Assembly: GCF_016093545.1 (NCBI RefSeq)
Contig: NZ_JADKYX010000002.1
Location: 372,001-436,000 of the forward strand
Length of the DNA: 64,000 nt
DNA from: Massilia rhizosphaerae
Lineage (GTDB): Bacteria; Pseudomonadota; Gammaproteobacteria; Burkholderiales; Burkholderiaceae_D
Direction of reading: 5' to 3'
In this document: positions 50,670 to 60,845 of the stretch, piece after piece
Layout: the number at the start of each line of letters is the position of its first letter
How positions within the stretch are numbered: position 1 is the stretch's first letter
Program-made: the position numbers and the translations under genes
Notes under the pieces: model-generated
Databases searched by the model: none
What the model was told of the DNA's origin: nothing
The model's input: the letters and a program-made list of their open reading frames with translations, nothing else

Positions 50670-50734
50670 GGTGGGCGCGGGGCGCCCACCCTACGATGTT
50701 CGTATTGCCGTAGGGTGGGCACCCCGTGCCCACC
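50670..50734. repeat. REP-like inverted pair, GTAG heads inward
   Basis: Units 50670-50694 (-; stem GGTGGGCGC/GCGCCCACC, loop CCC) and 50710-50734 (+; stem GGTGGGCAC/GTGCCCACC, loop CCC), 15-bp spacer. It fills most of the gap between the convergent recQ and trmB stops. Confidence 0.88.
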
Positions 50735-50745
50735 AGATGCATGCG

Positions 50746-51465
50746 TTATTTTTTGGTGAACACCAGGTCCCACACGCCGTGACCCAGCTTGATGCCGCGG
50801 TTCTCGAACTTGGTCAGCGGCCGATACGACGGCTTCTCCGCATACCCTTCCGCCGTGTTCCGCAGCGCCGGCTCGTTGCCCAGCACTTCCAGCATCTGCA
50901 CCGCGTAATCTTCCCAGTCCGTCGCGCAGTGGATGTAGCCGCCCTGCGCCAGCTTGCGGCACAGCAGCGCGACGAACGGCGGCTGGATCAGGCGGCGCTT
51001 GTTGTGGCGCGCCTTGTGCCACGGGTCCGGGAAGAAGATGTGCACGCCGGACAGCGAGCCGTCCGCCACCATATTGTTCAGCACCTCGACGGCGTCGTGC
51101 TGGATGATGCGCAGGTTCGGGATGTCCTGCTCGCCGGCCAGTTTCAGCAGGCTGCCCACGCCCGGGGTGTGCACCTCGACGCCGACGAAATCCTTGTCCG
51201 GCATCGCCTTGGCGATGTGCGCCGTCGTGTCGCCCATGCCAAAGCCGATCTCCAGGATCAGCGGCGCGGTGCGGCCGAACGGCGCGTGGAAATCGTATTG
51301 ATCCTTGCGGTACTCGATCAGGTAACGCGGGCCGAACGCTTCCAGCGCACGCGCCTGGCCGGTCGACAGGCGGCCGGCGCGGGTGACGAAACTGCGGATG
51401 CGGCGTTCGGTCGGGTCGTACAGCATGGCGCGGCCCTGCTCGTTGGTTGGCGTATCGGAGGACAT
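50746..51465 (-). CDS. trmB: tRNA (guanine-N7-)-methyltransferase
   Basis: Methylates N7 of G46 in tRNA. The 239-residue SAM-dependent enzyme has [17 protein letters not shown] (SAM loop), [15 protein letters not shown], and the signature [19 protein letters not shown] 51465 ([10 protein letters not shown]) is the likely start; the in-frame extension to 51540 is implausible. Convergent with recQ and divergent from the aspartoacylase-family gene. Confidence 0.94.
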   Translation of the reverse strand: MSSDTPTNEQGRAMLYDPTERRIRSFVTRAGRLSTGQARALEAFGPRYLIEYRKDQYDFHAPFGRTAPLILEIGFGMGDTTAHIAKAMPDKDFVGVEVHTPGVGSLLKLAGEQDIPNLRIIQHDAVEVLNNMVADGSLSGVHIFFPDPWHKARHNKRRLIQPPFVALLCRKLAQGGYIHCATDWEDYAVQMLEVLGNEPALRNTAEGYAEKPSYRPLTKFENRGIKLGHGVWDLVFTKK

Positions 51466-51569
51466 GGGGATGAAATGAAGAATGAGGAAAAAATCGGCCG
51501 CCATTATAACCCGGCGCTTGCGCGCGCCGATCTCGGACATAATGCATCCGTTGCCACCAGGAGCCGCCC

Positions 51570-52688
51570 ATGCCCCAGCAGACCCACCCGATCGCCACCG
51601 AGGACAACGTCGCCGCCTACCGCCTGACCTCTTTCCACTACGGCGCGCCCGGCGCCGGCAAGAAGGTCTACATCCAGGCCTCGCTCCACGCGGACGAGGT
51701 GCCCGCGATGCTCGTCGCGCACGTCCTGCGCCGGGAACTCGACCGGCTGGACGCGGCCGGCAAGGTCCGCGGCGAGATCATCCTGGTGCCGGCGGCCAAT
51801 CCGATCGGGCTGTCGCAGGTCATCCACGGCGCGCCGTTCGGGCGCTTCGACCTGGCCAGCGGCGTCAACTTCAACCGCGCGTACCGGCACGTGGCGGAGG
51901 CGCTGAAGGTGTCGCTGGAGGGCAAGCTGGGCTCGGACGCCGCCGCCAACGCGGCCCTCGTGCGCGAGCACGCGCGCCGCGACATCGCCACCTGGCTGCC
52001 TTCGAGCGCGACGGAGGAACTCAAGAAGACGCTGCTGGGCATGGCGATCGACGCCGACATCATGCTCGACCTCCATTGCGACAACGAGGCCGTGCTGCAC
52101 ATGTACACGGGCACGCCGCTGGCGGATCGCGTCAAGCCGCTGGCCGCGCTGATGGGCGCGCGCGCCGTGCTGCTGGCGACGGAATCCGGCGGCGAACCGT
52201 TCGACGAAGCCTGCAGCCGCGTGTGGTGGCAGCTGCGGGACCATTTCGGCGACCGCTACCCGATCCCGCTCGGCTGCGTCGGCGTGACGGTGGAACTGCG
52301 CGGCGAGAACGACGTGCGCTACGACCTCGCCGAACGGGATGCGCACGGCCTGCTGCAATTCCTGGCGCGCGAAGGCGTCGTCGACCTGCCGGTGGAGCCG
52401 CTGCCGGATGCGCTGTGCGAGCCGACGCCGCTGGAGGGCGTCGAGCCGCTGCACGCGCCGCATGCGGGCGTGCTCGTGTTCCTGAAACGGCTGGGCGAGC
52501 AGGTGCGGGCGGGCGACGCCGTCGCCGACATCGTCGACCCGGTCGGCGGCAGGACGACGACGTTGCGGCCCACGCAGTCCGGCATCCTGTTCGCCAGCAC
52601 GGCGCACCGGCACCTGCTGCGCGGGATGCACGTCTGCAAAATCGCGGGGGCGGCGGCGTGGCGGACGGGGAATCTGCTGGGCGCGTGA
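51570..52688 (+). CDS. Succinylglutamate desuccinylase/aspartoacylase family protein
   Basis: A 372-residue zinc carboxypeptidase-like amidohydrolase. Zinc ligands are in [16 protein letters not shown] (H and E) and [14 protein letters not shown] (H), with NPIGLSQ and VNFNRAY of the substrate pocket. A C-terminal beta domain (about 300-370, [18 protein letters not shown]) resembles a biotinyl/lipoyl-like fold found in this group. The acyl-amino acid substrate is unknown. Flanked by trmB (divergent) and a convergent GGDEF/EAL gene 7 bp away. Confidence 0.87.
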   Translation: MPQQTHPIATEDNVAAYRLTSFHYGAPGAGKKVYIQASLHADEVPAMLVAHVLRRELDRLDAAGKVRGEIILVPAANPIGLSQVIHGAPFGRFDLASGVNFNRAYRHVAEALKVSLEGKLGSDAAANAALVREHARRDIATWLPSSATEELKKTLLGMAIDADIMLDLHCDNEAVLHMYTGTPLADRVKPLAALMGARAVLLATESGGEPFDEACSRVWWQLRDHFGDRYPIPLGCVGVTVELRGENDVRYDLAERDAHGLLQFLAREGVVDLPVEPLPDALCEPTPLEGVEPLHAPHAGVLVFLKRLGEQVRAGDAVADIVDPVGGRTTTLRPTQSGILFASTAHRHLLRGMHVCKIAGAAAWRTGNLLGA

Positions 52689-52695
52689 GGCGGCG

Positions 52696-55380
52696 TCAAG
52701 CCGCCAGCGCTTCCTTGAACAGATAACGCTGCGCCAGCAACGGCGCGATCGACGCCGCCGGCTGCGGCCGCGCGACGAAATACCCCTGCACCTCGTTGCA
52801 GTTCAGCGCGCGCAGGATGCCCAGCTGCTCTTCGTTCTCGACGCCTTCCGCCACCACTTCCATCCCGAGCGCGTGCGCCATCGACACGATGGCCTGGAAG
52901 AACACGGTGCCTTCCTTCGAGCGTCCCAGTTCGGCCGTGAACGAGCGGTCGACCTTGAGCACGTCCATCTTCATGCGCTGCAGTTGCGACAGCGACGAGT
53001 AGCCCGTGCCGAAATCGTCGACGTGCAGCTTGACGCCCAGCGCGCGGATCGCGGCCAGTTCCGCCAGGATCTCGGCCTGGTCGCCCATCATCGCGGACTC
53101 CGTGATCTCGACTTCGAGCAGGCCGGCCGGCACGGCGTGGCGGGCCAGCGCCTCGGCCAGCTCGCGCTGCACGCCGCCGCGCAGGAACTGCTTGGGCGAG
53201 ACGTTGATCGACACGGGCACCGGCACGGCGCCGTTGGCGCGCCAGGCGGCCAACTGGGCACAGGCCTGGTCGATCACGATGGCGCCGATCGGCACGATCA
53301 GGCCGCTCGACTCGGCCAGCGGGATGAATTCGTCCGGGCGGATCATGCCCATCTGCGGATGCTCCCAGCGCAGCAGCGCTTCCATGCTGAGCAACTCGCC
53401 CGTGCGGGTGTCCACGCGCGGCTGGTAATGCAGCACGAACTGGCGCTTGTCGATCGCTTCCAGCAGGCGCTGGCGCAGCTGGGTGCGGGTCTTGAGGATG
53501 TTCGACTGCGCGGCATCGAAGAAGCGGTACTGCCCCTTGCCTTCGGCCTTGCCGGCATACATGGCGATGTCGCCGTGGCGGATCAGCGTCACGGCGTCGA
53601 GGCCGTCGCGCGGGTACACGGCGATGCCGACCGAGGCGCCGATCATGTGCTGCTCGTCCGCGATCGGGAACGGCTTGCTGAAGGCCTCGACGATGCGCGT
53701 GGCGACGATGGCCACCTGCTGGTCGCTGTCGAAGGGGCTGAGCAGGACGACGAATTCGTCGCCGCCGAAGCGCGCCACGCTGTCGCCCGGGCGCAGCTGC
53801 GACATCAGGCGCTCGGCGGCCAGCTTGAGCAGGCGGTCGCCGACGGCGTGGCCGTGCGAATCGTTGACCTGCTTGAATTCGTCGAGATCGATGAACAGCA
53901 GCGCCGCGCCGTGGTTGCCCTCGTGCGCCTGGGCCAGCGCGGCCGGCACGAAGTTCAGGAACCAGTGGCGGTTCGGCAGGCCCGTGAGGCTGTCCTCGTT
54001 GGCCAGGCGCGCCAGCTGGGATTCGTGCTCCTTGCGCTCGCTGATGTCCTGCAGCGTGACGGCGAGGACGTCGCCCACGCGCACGATGCGCCGGTGGCCC
54101 CAGCGGATGTTCAGGCGATTATTCTCGGGCATGCGCCGGTCTTCCTGGTGGAAGCCGACGGCCAGCGCCGTGCGGTAGTTGGCGACCAGGTCGTCGAACG
54201 AGGTGCCCTGGTGGAGTTCGGAGATCAGGCTGCCGACGAGTTGCGTGCGCGTGGCGCCGTAGAAGTAGGCGCCGCGTTCGTTGCAGTCGACGATGCGAAA
54301 GTCGATGGCCTGGCCCTTGCGGTCGCGCACCGGCGCGATCATGTAAAAGCCGTCGTTGCCGCTCTCGGTGGCCGTGCGGTAGGCGCGCTGGATCTCGGCC
54401 CGCTCGTGCGCCCGCGCTCCCGCGCGCACGGACAGCACGCTCGCGCCCAGCGCCAGCAGCGACAGCACGGCGGTCGCCAGCACCGTGTGGTTGCGGCTGT
54501 CGGCCCAGTAGGCGTCGGCCGCTTCCAGCACGGCCGTATGCGACAGCGCGACGAGGGCCACGAGCGGATACGCGCTGGAACGGCGCCAGCCCAGCACGCG
54601 CGGCTCGCCGTCGGCAAATCCGCCCTGTCCCTGGACCAGCTGCACGCCGTGCGCCACCGGCCAGCGGTCGGCGTTCGCGGGCAGCAGCGACGCCGCGCCA
54701 CCGGTGCGCACGACGCCATTGGCATCCTGCTCGACGCGCAGGGGGTGCTCGGTGCCGACGAGGGCCAGCAGGCTGCCCGGACCCAGCGTGGGCGAGCTGA
54801 CGAACGACGTGAAATACGAGGCGTCGACGGCCATCAGCAGCACGCCGTCGAAGCCGTCGTCCGCGGTGTCGAGGCGGCGCGTGAACAGGATCGTGCCGCG
54901 CGCGTCGTCCAGTTCCGGCGGCGGCGCGCCGATGCGCAGCGCGGTCGAGATGGCGTCGCGGTGCTGGATGAAAAAGTTGGTCCCGGCCAGGTTCAGCCCG
55001 CGCTCGTGGATGCGGTTCGAGGAGCGGATCGCGCCGTCGGGACCGACGACGCTGACGTTGACGAAGGCGGCATCCGTGAACATGCCGTCGCGCCGCATGT
55101 TCTCGATCAGGCTGCTGTCGTGCGCATGCTCCCAGCTGTGCTTGAGCTGCATGGTGATCTGGTCGATCTGCGCGACCGAGCGCGTGAGGTACTGCTCGTA
55201 GGCCTCGGCATACGCGTCGGCCTCCTTGAAGGCCTGCTCCTCGGCGCGCCGGCGTTCGGCGCCCGCGTGCAGGATGGTGGCGGTCCAGAGGGCGGCACAG
55301 GCGAGCAGGGCCAGCGCGGGCCACAGCAGCGCGAGGAATCGGTGGGTGCGCGGGGAGGTGTGCGCACTGGACTTGGACAT
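52696..55380 (-). CDS. Membrane sensor with GGDEF and EAL domains
   Basis: An 894-residue c-di-GMP protein: a transmembrane segment near 13-35, a periplasmic Cache-like sensor (about 40-290), a second transmembrane segment (about 297-318), a PAS domain (about 330-450), GGDEF at 539-543 with an RPGD inhibitory site just upstream, and EAL (E667-A-L, then VDDFGTGYSSL) to the end. Both output motifs look intact, so it may make and break c-di-GMP, with the balance set by the sensors. A perfect short palindrome sits 44 bp upstream. Confidence 0.93.
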   Translation of the reverse strand: MSKSSAHTSPRTHRFLALLWPALALLACAALWTATILHAGAERRRAEEQAFKEADAYAEAYEQYLTRSVAQIDQITMQLKHSWEHAHDSSLIENMRRDGMFTDAAFVNVSVVGPDGAIRSSNRIHERGLNLAGTNFFIQHRDAISTALRIGAPPPELDDARGTILFTRRLDTADDGFDGVLLMAVDASYFTSFVSSPTLGPGSLLALVGTEHPLRVEQDANGVVRTGGAASLLPANADRWPVAHGVQLVQGQGGFADGEPRVLGWRRSSAYPLVALVALSHTAVLEAADAYWADSRNHTVLATAVLSLLALGASVLSVRAGARAHERAEIQRAYRTATESGNDGFYMIAPVRDRKGQAIDFRIVDCNERGAYFYGATRTQLVGSLISELHQGTSFDDLVANYRTALAVGFHQEDRRMPENNRLNIRWGHRRIVRVGDVLAVTLQDISERKEHESQLARLANEDSLTGLPNRHWFLNFVPAALAQAHEGNHGAALLFIDLDEFKQVNDSHGHAVGDRLLKLAAERLMSQLRPGDSVARFGGDEFVVLLSPFDSDQQVAIVATRIVEAFSKPFPIADEQHMIGASVGIAVYPRDGLDAVTLIRHGDIAMYAGKAEGKGQYRFFDAAQSNILKTRTQLRQRLLEAIDKRQFVLHYQPRVDTRTGELLSMEALLRWEHPQMGMIRPDEFIPLAESSGLIVPIGAIVIDQACAQLAAWRANGAVPVPVSINVSPKQFLRGGVQRELAEALARHAVPAGLLEVEITESAMMGDQAEILAELAAIRALGVKLHVDDFGTGYSSLSQLQRMKMDVLKVDRSFTAELGRSKEGTVFFQAIVSMAHALGMEVVAEGVENEEQLGILRALNCNEVQGYFVARPQPAASIAPLLAQRYLFKEALAA

Positions 55381-55423
55381 GCGTTTTCCGTCAGAAAAGC
55401 GCGAGCCGGGGGCGCACGCTCAG

Positions 55424-55437
55424 TTACTGTTCAGTAA
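55424..55437. promoter_or_regulatory. Palindrome ahead of the GGDEF/EAL gene
   Basis: TTACTG-TT-CAGTAA, a perfect inverted repeat 44 bp before the start of the minus-strand GGDEF/EAL gene. It is a likely operator by shape; see the related sequence before the TetR-family gene. Confidence 0.35.
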
Positions 55438-55503
55438 AGCGCAGTGTAAGAAATGAAAGTTACCGGATGATGACAACGGGGCGGGGATATATGACGGGCA
55501 TCC

Positions 55504-56028
55504 TCATTGTCCGGGCATGCCGCCGGCCAGCGCCTGCGCCAGCGCGTCCACGTCGGCGGGCTTCACGAAATGGTAATGAAACCCGGCGGCCTTCGAGGCG
55601 TCGCGGTCCTGCTGCTGGCCATACCCGGTGAGCGCGATGAACAGGGCGCCCGCCGCCTGCGGCAGGGCGCGGATCCGGCGCGCCAGTTCGTGGCCGTCCA
55701 TGCCCGGCAGGCCGATGTCGAGGACGAACGCGTCGAACGCATGGTTGCCGGCGCAGGCCAGCGCCTGCAGCGGGTCGTATTCGACCGTCGTCTCGTGCCC
55801 CAGCACCTGGAGCAGCATCGCCACCGTCTGGGCGGCGTCGACGTTGTCGTCGACCACCAGCACGCGCCGCACGCGCGGCGCCCCTGCCGCATCGATGGCC
55901 CGGCCGGCCGCCGTGGACGCGGCATCCGCGCCGCGGCTGCCGTGCCGCACGACGGCGTTCCTGGGCGGCGCGGGCGGGAGCGCCGCGCCTTCCTGCAGTG
56001 CTTCGGAAATGTCGATCAACTCGTCCAT
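55504..56028 (-). CDS. Single-domain response regulator
   Basis: A 174-residue protein: an Ala-rich N-terminal extension of about 53 residues, then one receiver domain (VLVVDDN at 57-62, phospho-acceptor D104 in FVLDIGLPGMDG, conserved Lys in HFVKPADVDAL) and no output domain. The receiver is close in wording to the C-terminal receiver of the hybrid kinase 135 bp upstream (DIGLPDMDGYELARRL, LVKPADLNEV), so they are probably paralogous and part of one phosphorelay. Confidence 0.88.
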   Translation of the reverse strand: MDELIDISEALQEGAALPPAPPRNAVVRHGSRGADAASTAAGRAIDAAGAPRVRRVLVVDDNVDAAQTVAMLLQVLGHETTVEYDPLQALACAGNHAFDAFVLDIGLPGMDGHELARRIRALPQAAGALFIALTGYGQQQDRDASKAAGFHYHFVKPADVDALAQALAGGMPGQ

Positions 56029-56163
56029 ATGCTCGTTCCGATTCTGGACATGGCTTTGCCAATGGTACGAAAATACGCCGCCCCGGCGCGCAACCTACGC
56101 ACGACGCATGCACCTAGGATATCCCTCCAAGTGCTGCGCGGCAATACGCGCACGATTGAACGT

Positions 56164-58200
56164 TCAGCGCCGCGCCTCGGCCTGGGCCAGCACTTCGTTG
56201 ACTTCGTTCAGGTCGGCCGGCTTGACGAGGTAATGGTCGAAGCCCGCCTGCTGGGCCTCTGCGCGATCCTGGCCCTGGCCGTAGCCGGTCAGGGCGACGA
56301 GCGTGGCGCCCGCGTTTTCCGGCTGGGCGCGCAGGCGCCGCGCCAGTTCGTAGCCATCCATGTCGGGCAGGCCGATGTCGAGCAGCAGGACGTCCGGGTG
56401 CTCGTCGCGGGCCCGCGCCAGCGCCCCGTGCGCATCGTATTCGACGCTCACCGCATGGCCCTGCACTTCGAGCAGCGCGGCCAGCATCTGGGCCGCGTCG
56501 GTATTGTCGTCGACGACGAGCACGCGCAGGTTGCCGTTGTCCTGGACGCCATCCGCTGCGCCGGTCGTGCCGGCGGCGCGCGGCCGGGCCTGGGCCGCGC
56601 ACGGCAGGCAGATCGAGAACTCGCTGCCCCGCCCCAGGCCGTCGCTGTGGGCGTGCACGGTGCCGCCGTGCAGGGCGACGAGGCTTTTCACGAGCGCCAG
56701 CCCGATCCCGAGTCCGCCCTGGGACCGGTCCGGGGTGCGCTCGGCCTGGGTGAACAGGTCGAAGATGTACGGCAGGACATCCGGCGCGATGCCGACGCCG
56801 TCGTCGCGCACGGCCACCGTCACGCGGTCCCCCGCCACCGTCACGGCCAGCACGACGTGCCCGCCCGGCGCCGTGTACTTGGCGGCGTTGTTGAGGATGT
56901 TCGAGATGACCTGCACGAGGCGCGTGCGGTCGCCCGTCACGTGCGCCGGACGGCCGGACAGCTGCAGGGTCAGCGCATGGCGGCGCATGTCGATCAGCGG
57001 CCGCACCTGCTCGACGGCGGCGGCGACGATCACGTTCAGGTCCAGCGTTTCCTTGTCGAGGGTGACGAGGCCGCGCGTGACGCGCGAGACGTCCAGCAGG
57101 TCGTTGACGAGGTCCGTCATGTGCGCGGCCTGGCGCACGATGATCTCGCTGGCGCCCGCCACGCTCCTGGCGTCGAGCCGGCCGAGCTTGAGCAGCTGGG
57201 CCGCCGTCATGATCGGCGCCAGCGGGTTGCGCAGCTCGTGCGCCAGCATCGCCAGGAACTGGTCCTTCTGGCGGTTGGCGGCGCGCAGCTCGTCCTCGAC
57301 GACCTTGCGGGCCGTGACGTCGCTGCCCTCCACGAAGATGCCGGTGACCTGGCCGGTCTCGTCGCGGATCGGCTGGTACACGAAGTCGATGTAGCGTTCC
57401 TCGAGCGGGCCGTCCGGCTCGCGCTGCAGGCGCACGGGCAGCGCGTTGCCGACGAACGGTTCGCCCGAGGCGTAGACGCGGTCGAGCAGTTCGAAGAAGC
57501 CCTGGCCGACGATTTCCGGCAGCGCCTCGCGCACGCACTTGCCGACGACCTGGCGGTGGCCGACCAGCTGCATGTACGACTGGTTCGTCAGCTCGAACAC
57601 GTGCTCGGGGCCGCGCAGCACGGCCATGATCCCGGGCGCCTGCGCGAACAGGCCGCGCAGCCGCTCGTTTTCCTCGTTGCGGTATTTCTCGGCCAGCACC
57701 TGGTCGGTGACCTCGACGCAGGCGCAATACATGCCGGCGATCTCGCCGTTCTCGTCGCGCACGGGCGAGTACGTGAACGTGAACCACGTCGGCTCGTCGT
57801 AGCCGTGGCGGTTCATCACGAGGTACAGGCGGTCGGCAAAGGTCGCCTCGCCGCGCAGGGCGCGCTCGATCAGCGGGCCGACGTCGGGCCAGATCTCGGA
57901 CCAGATGTCGTGGAAACGTCCGCCGAGCGCGGCCGGGTGCTTGTCGCCCAGCACCTCACTATAGGAATCGTTGTACAGAAACCCCAGTTCCGGCCCCCAC
58001 GCCACGAACATCGGCAGCTTGGAGTTCAGGATCAGGCCGACGACCGTGCGCAACGCCTGCGGCCACGCGCGCGGATGCCCCAGCGGCGAGCGCGACCAGT
58101 CGTGCGCACGCATCATGGCACCCATGTCGCCGCCGCCGCTCAGGAACATGAGTTCGCGGGCAGGGTCGGCCGGGTCCGGCCGGGAGGAGTCTTCTTGCAT
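56164..58200 (-). CDS. PAS-containing hybrid histidine kinase
   Basis: A 678-residue soluble hybrid kinase. Two PAS domains (about 30-170 and 180-300) are followed by HisKA with H321 in FLAMLAHELRNPLAP, a HATPase domain (about 430-545, GGLGIGLALVKSLV), and a C-terminal receiver with D608 in LLDIGLPDMDG. There is no transmembrane segment. The ATG at 58200 (MQEDSSRP) is chosen; nine more in-frame residues upstream look unlikely. It probably works with the lone receiver downstream. The first PAS contains the motif DWSRSPLGHP seen at the start of many such kinases. Confidence 0.9.
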   Translation of the reverse strand: MQEDSSRPDPADPARELMFLSGGGDMGAMMRAHDWSRSPLGHPRAWPQALRTVVGLILNSKLPMFVAWGPELGFLYNDSYSEVLGDKHPAALGGRFHDIWSEIWPDVGPLIERALRGEATFADRLYLVMNRHGYDEPTWFTFTYSPVRDENGEIAGMYCACVEVTDQVLAEKYRNEENERLRGLFAQAPGIMAVLRGPEHVFELTNQSYMQLVGHRQVVGKCVREALPEIVGQGFFELLDRVYASGEPFVGNALPVRLQREPDGPLEERYIDFVYQPIRDETGQVTGIFVEGSDVTARKVVEDELRAANRQKDQFLAMLAHELRNPLAPIMTAAQLLKLGRLDARSVAGASEIIVRQAAHMTDLVNDLLDVSRVTRGLVTLDKETLDLNVIVAAAVEQVRPLIDMRRHALTLQLSGRPAHVTGDRTRLVQVISNILNNAAKYTAPGGHVVLAVTVAGDRVTVAVRDDGVGIAPDVLPYIFDLFTQAERTPDRSQGGLGIGLALVKSLVALHGGTVHAHSDGLGRGSEFSICLPCAAQARPRAAGTTGAADGVQDNGNLRVLVVDDNTDAAQMLAALLEVQGHAVSVEYDAHGALARARDEHPDVLLLDIGLPDMDGYELARRLRAQPENAGATLVALTGYGQGQDRAEAQQAGFDHYLVKPADLNEVNEVLAQAEARR

Positions 58201-58297
58201 AATCGACACTGGATGAAGCGACAACACCAGTGTGCCACAAGGGCCAGCCGCAGGCGCGCACGGCGGGGCTGGCGGGGCTGGCGGGGGATCGCGAGAA

Positions 58298-58371
58298 TGG
58301 AGCGGGTGAAGGGAATCGAACCCTCGTCGTAAGCTTGGGAAGCTTCTGCTCTACCATTGAGCTACACCCGC
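58298..58371 (-). tRNA. tRNA-Gly(CCC)
   Basis: On the minus strand a 74-nt cloverleaf with CCA encoded: acceptor GCGGGTG/CACCCGC, D arm GCTC/GAGC, anticodon loop TTCCCAA (anticodon CCC, reading GGG), and T arm GAGGG-TTCGATT-CCCTT type. The top pair of the anticodon stem is a G.A mismatch (GAAGC/GCTTA). It closely resembles E. coli glyU. Confidence 0.95.
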
Positions 58372-58424
58372 GTTGCCCGCATTCTACGCGGGTTTTGCAC
58401 GAATTGACAACGTCGCCGGTCGTC

Positions 58425-59483
58425 CTAGCGGGTCGACAGGCGGCGCCGGAAGTATTTTTGCGACGGCATGTCCACGGCATGGTGCAGCACCACGGACAGG
58501 ATGAACACGGCCGCGAACGACAGCCACAGGTGCGCCTGGTTGATCGCGTGGGTATTCGAGATGAAGACGGCCTTGAGCAGGTCGTAGACGAGGTAATGCA
58601 CCATGTACGTCGAATACGAGATTTCGCCGAGATAGACGAGCACGGGCGTCGACAGCGCGGCCGTGATCCACGACGACGTCACGCTCAGGTAGGCGATCAG
58701 GAAGGCGAACGTGATCGGAATCAACGCGTAATCCGGGGTCGACGTGCCCGCGTACAGGACGCACAGCGCGACGAAGGCCGCGAGTGCGGCGGTGGCATAC
58801 CGCTGCAGGAAATCCCGGTGGTTGACGTACAGCGAACCGACGAAGACGCCCATCAGGAATTCGAACATGGTGCGCACGAGGGCCATATGGGGAATGTCGG
58901 CCCCGATCGAATGCAGCCCGCTCGTCGCATAGATCACGTACAGGATAGCGGCGGCCGCGGCGATGCAGGACAGGTGCATGGCAATACCGCCGCGCAGCTT
59001 GCGCAGGCTGTAGGCCATCAGCGGGAAGAACAGATAGACGAACCATTCCGAGCTGATCGACCAGGACGGCACATTCCACGTCAGGTCGCTGCCGAACCAC
59101 ATATGGACCAGGAACATGCTCTGGATGAACGCGCTCCAGGTATAGGTTTCCGGCGCGGCGTGGCTGCTCGACAGATACGTGAAGGCGCCGAACAGCGCCA
59201 GGTAGCCGCCCAGCATCACGAAATGCAGCGGATAGATGCGGGAAAACCGGTTCCAGTAAAACCTGCCCACGCTGTGCGGGAAATTCGTGCTCAGCGCCGC
59301 GTGATAGCTCAGGAAAATCACGAAGCCGCTCAGCAGGAAAAACAGGTCGACGGCCAGGTAGCCATGCGAAATGAATACCTTGACCGACTGCGGCACCGAA
59401 TCGTTCATGAGGCCCAGCGAATGGTAGAACACCACCCACCAGGCACAGATTCCCCGCAACCCTGCAAGTTGGTTGAGCTTCAC
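58425..59483 (-). CDS. Acyltransferase family membrane protein (OafA/Acyltransferase_3)
   Basis: A 352-residue protein with about ten hydrophobic segments of the acyltransferase 3 family, which O-acylates surface sugars. N-terminal LRGICAWWVVFYH contains the usual Arg and His; FFLLSGFVIFLSYH, RFYWNRFSRIYPLH, and WSISSEWFVYLFFP are further family stretches. The start is a GTG at 59483 overlapping the upstream ligase-like gene's stop (GTGA), so they are coupled. It likely decorates the polymer handled by that protein. Confidence 0.9.
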   Translation of the reverse strand: MKLNQLAGLRGICAWWVVFYHSLGLMNDSVPQSVKVFISHGYLAVDLFFLLSGFVIFLSYHAALSTNFPHSVGRFYWNRFSRIYPLHFVMLGGYLALFGAFTYLSSSHAAPETYTWSAFIQSMFLVHMWFGSDLTWNVPSWSISSEWFVYLFFPLMAYSLRKLRGGIAMHLSCIAAAAAILYVIYATSGLHSIGADIPHMALVRTMFEFLMGVFVGSLYVNHRDFLQRYATAALAAFVALCVLYAGTSTPDYALIPITFAFLIAYLSVTSSWITAALSTPVLVYLGEISYSTYMVHYLVYDLLKAVFISNTHAINQAHLWLSFAAVFILSVVLHHAVDMPSQKYFRRRLSTR

Positions 59484-60802
59484 GGCAATGCACGTCCTTT
59501 TACTTTGAGTTGATCCCGCACCACGCGCGCCGCATACTGGTCGATCGCCACGGTCAGGCTGATCATGTAGAAAATGTACGGCTGGTAGGCGATGCCGACG
59601 AACGAGCCGCCGGCGAGAAATACCACGATCGACGTCAGCAAGGCGTTGGCCAGCGCGGCAATCCAGCCCATGCCGGGATCGTCTTTCCAGGTTTTCTTCA
59701 ACCTGACCAATTTGAATATCGCCAGACCGACCATCAGGTAATAGATGGCGAAGCCGACGATGCCCTGCTCGCCCAGCACTTCGAAATAAATACTGTGGAA
59801 GGCCTTGCCGCCCACCTGTCCTTCGGGCAGGTACTCGGTTTCGCCCTCCGGCGTCACGCCCAGGATACGGTTGTGCAGATACGCATCGAAACCGCCGCCC
59901 AGCGGGTGCTTGCCGACAAAGCCGATCGTCCATTGCCACACCTTGATCCGGCCCATCGCGGACGAGTCGGCGTGATAGGTTTCGATCGTGGACATGCGGT
60001 TGCCCCAGCGCGTCTCGGACAAGTCGAGATTCATGATCACGACGGCGGCCAGCGCCAGACCCGCGATCCACCATAATTTTTTCTTCGACTGCAGCATCGA
60101 CAGCAGGCACATCACGGCCGCGGCGATGATGCCCGTGCGCGCCGTCGTGCCGACCATGGCGGCCAGCGCCATGACGATGATGGCCAGGAACAGGCCGCGC
60201 GTCAGCAGGTTACGCGGAAATATCAGCGTATGCCGCATGAGGAACATGATCACCGGGATCAGCATCACGCAGACCACCGCCAGCGTGCTGCTTTCCGACA
60301 GGCCGGTATTCCCCGTGCCCATGACGGCCAGCGTGCCGTAGCCGCCGCCGCCGAGAATGGTCTTCACGCCGGCCGAGAACAGGATCGTACTGGCGGAAAA
60401 CACGAAGATCAGGAGGAAGGCTTCGATCTGGATCCGCGAGCGGAAGATATACGGAATCACGATCGCGAACATCAGGACCTTGGACGCCCAGTCCCATTTC
60501 CCCCATGCCTGGTGCGGGAAATCCGACATGAACGTCGTCAGCGTCACCCAGATGGTGAGCATCGTGATCAAGACCAGGATCGGGTCGAATTTCGGCGGCG
60601 ATTTCTTGTCCTTGGCCATGAACGTCATCAACGTGATCACCGCCGCGATGAACGACAGCGGCAGGTTATTGATGATCGAATAGGCGAGTTGCTGGGGCCG
60701 GACGACGTCCACCCAGACGAACCCCAACGCGGCGGCGAAGGCGGCCGAAAAACCCGAGAACATCAGGGCGGCAAAGACAGCCGACAAAAAAAGACTCTGC
60801 AT
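59480..60802 (-). CDS. O-antigen ligase/polymerase-like membrane protein
   Basis: A 440-residue polytopic protein of the Wzy/WaaL (O-antigen ligase) superfamily, with about eleven hydrophobic segments and a large periplasmic loop (about 270-360) containing LGGGFDAYLHNR and AFHSIYFEVLGEQGIVGF, where the conserved His lies. Its N-terminal half (VRPQQLAYSI, KWDWASKVLMF) resembles the exosortase A-associated O-glycosylation ligase subgroup, which is a tentative placing. The ATG at 60802 is used, since the upstream in-frame TTG is unlikely. It is coupled to the acyltransferase gene and preceded by a 48-aa membrane protein. Confidence 0.84.
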   Translation of the reverse strand: MQSLFLSAVFAALMFSGFSAAFAAALGFVWVDVVRPQQLAYSIINNLPLSFIAAVITLMTFMAKDKKSPPKFDPILVLITMLTIWVTLTTFMSDFPHQAWGKWDWASKVLMFAIVIPYIFRSRIQIEAFLLIFVFSASTILFSAGVKTILGGGGYGTLAVMGTGNTGLSESSTLAVVCVMLIPVIMFLMRHTLIFPRNLLTRGLFLAIIVMALAAMVGTTARTGIIAAAVMCLLSMLQSKKKLWWIAGLALAAVVIMNLDLSETRWGNRMSTIETYHADSSAMGRIKVWQWTIGFVGKHPLGGGFDAYLHNRILGVTPEGETEYLPEGQVGGKAFHSIYFEVLGEQGIVGFAIYYLMVGLAIFKLVRLKKTWKDDPGMGWIAALANALLTSIVVFLAGGSFVGIAYQPYIFYMISLTVAIDQYAARVVRDQLKVKGRALP

Positions 60803-60845
60803 ACGTTTGATGCCTTGCGCAACAGCCAAGGCGGCGGCTGTTTAT

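Noticed and set aside
52873..55437. An open frame of 854 codons on + opposite the GGDEF/EAL gene
   Set aside because: Antisense shadow of a complete multi-domain gene.
55507..58332. An open frame of 941 codons on + opposite the response regulator and hybrid kinase
   Set aside because: It is antisense to two well-supported genes and runs on into the tRNA; its sequence is low-complexity Arg/Val/His-rich.
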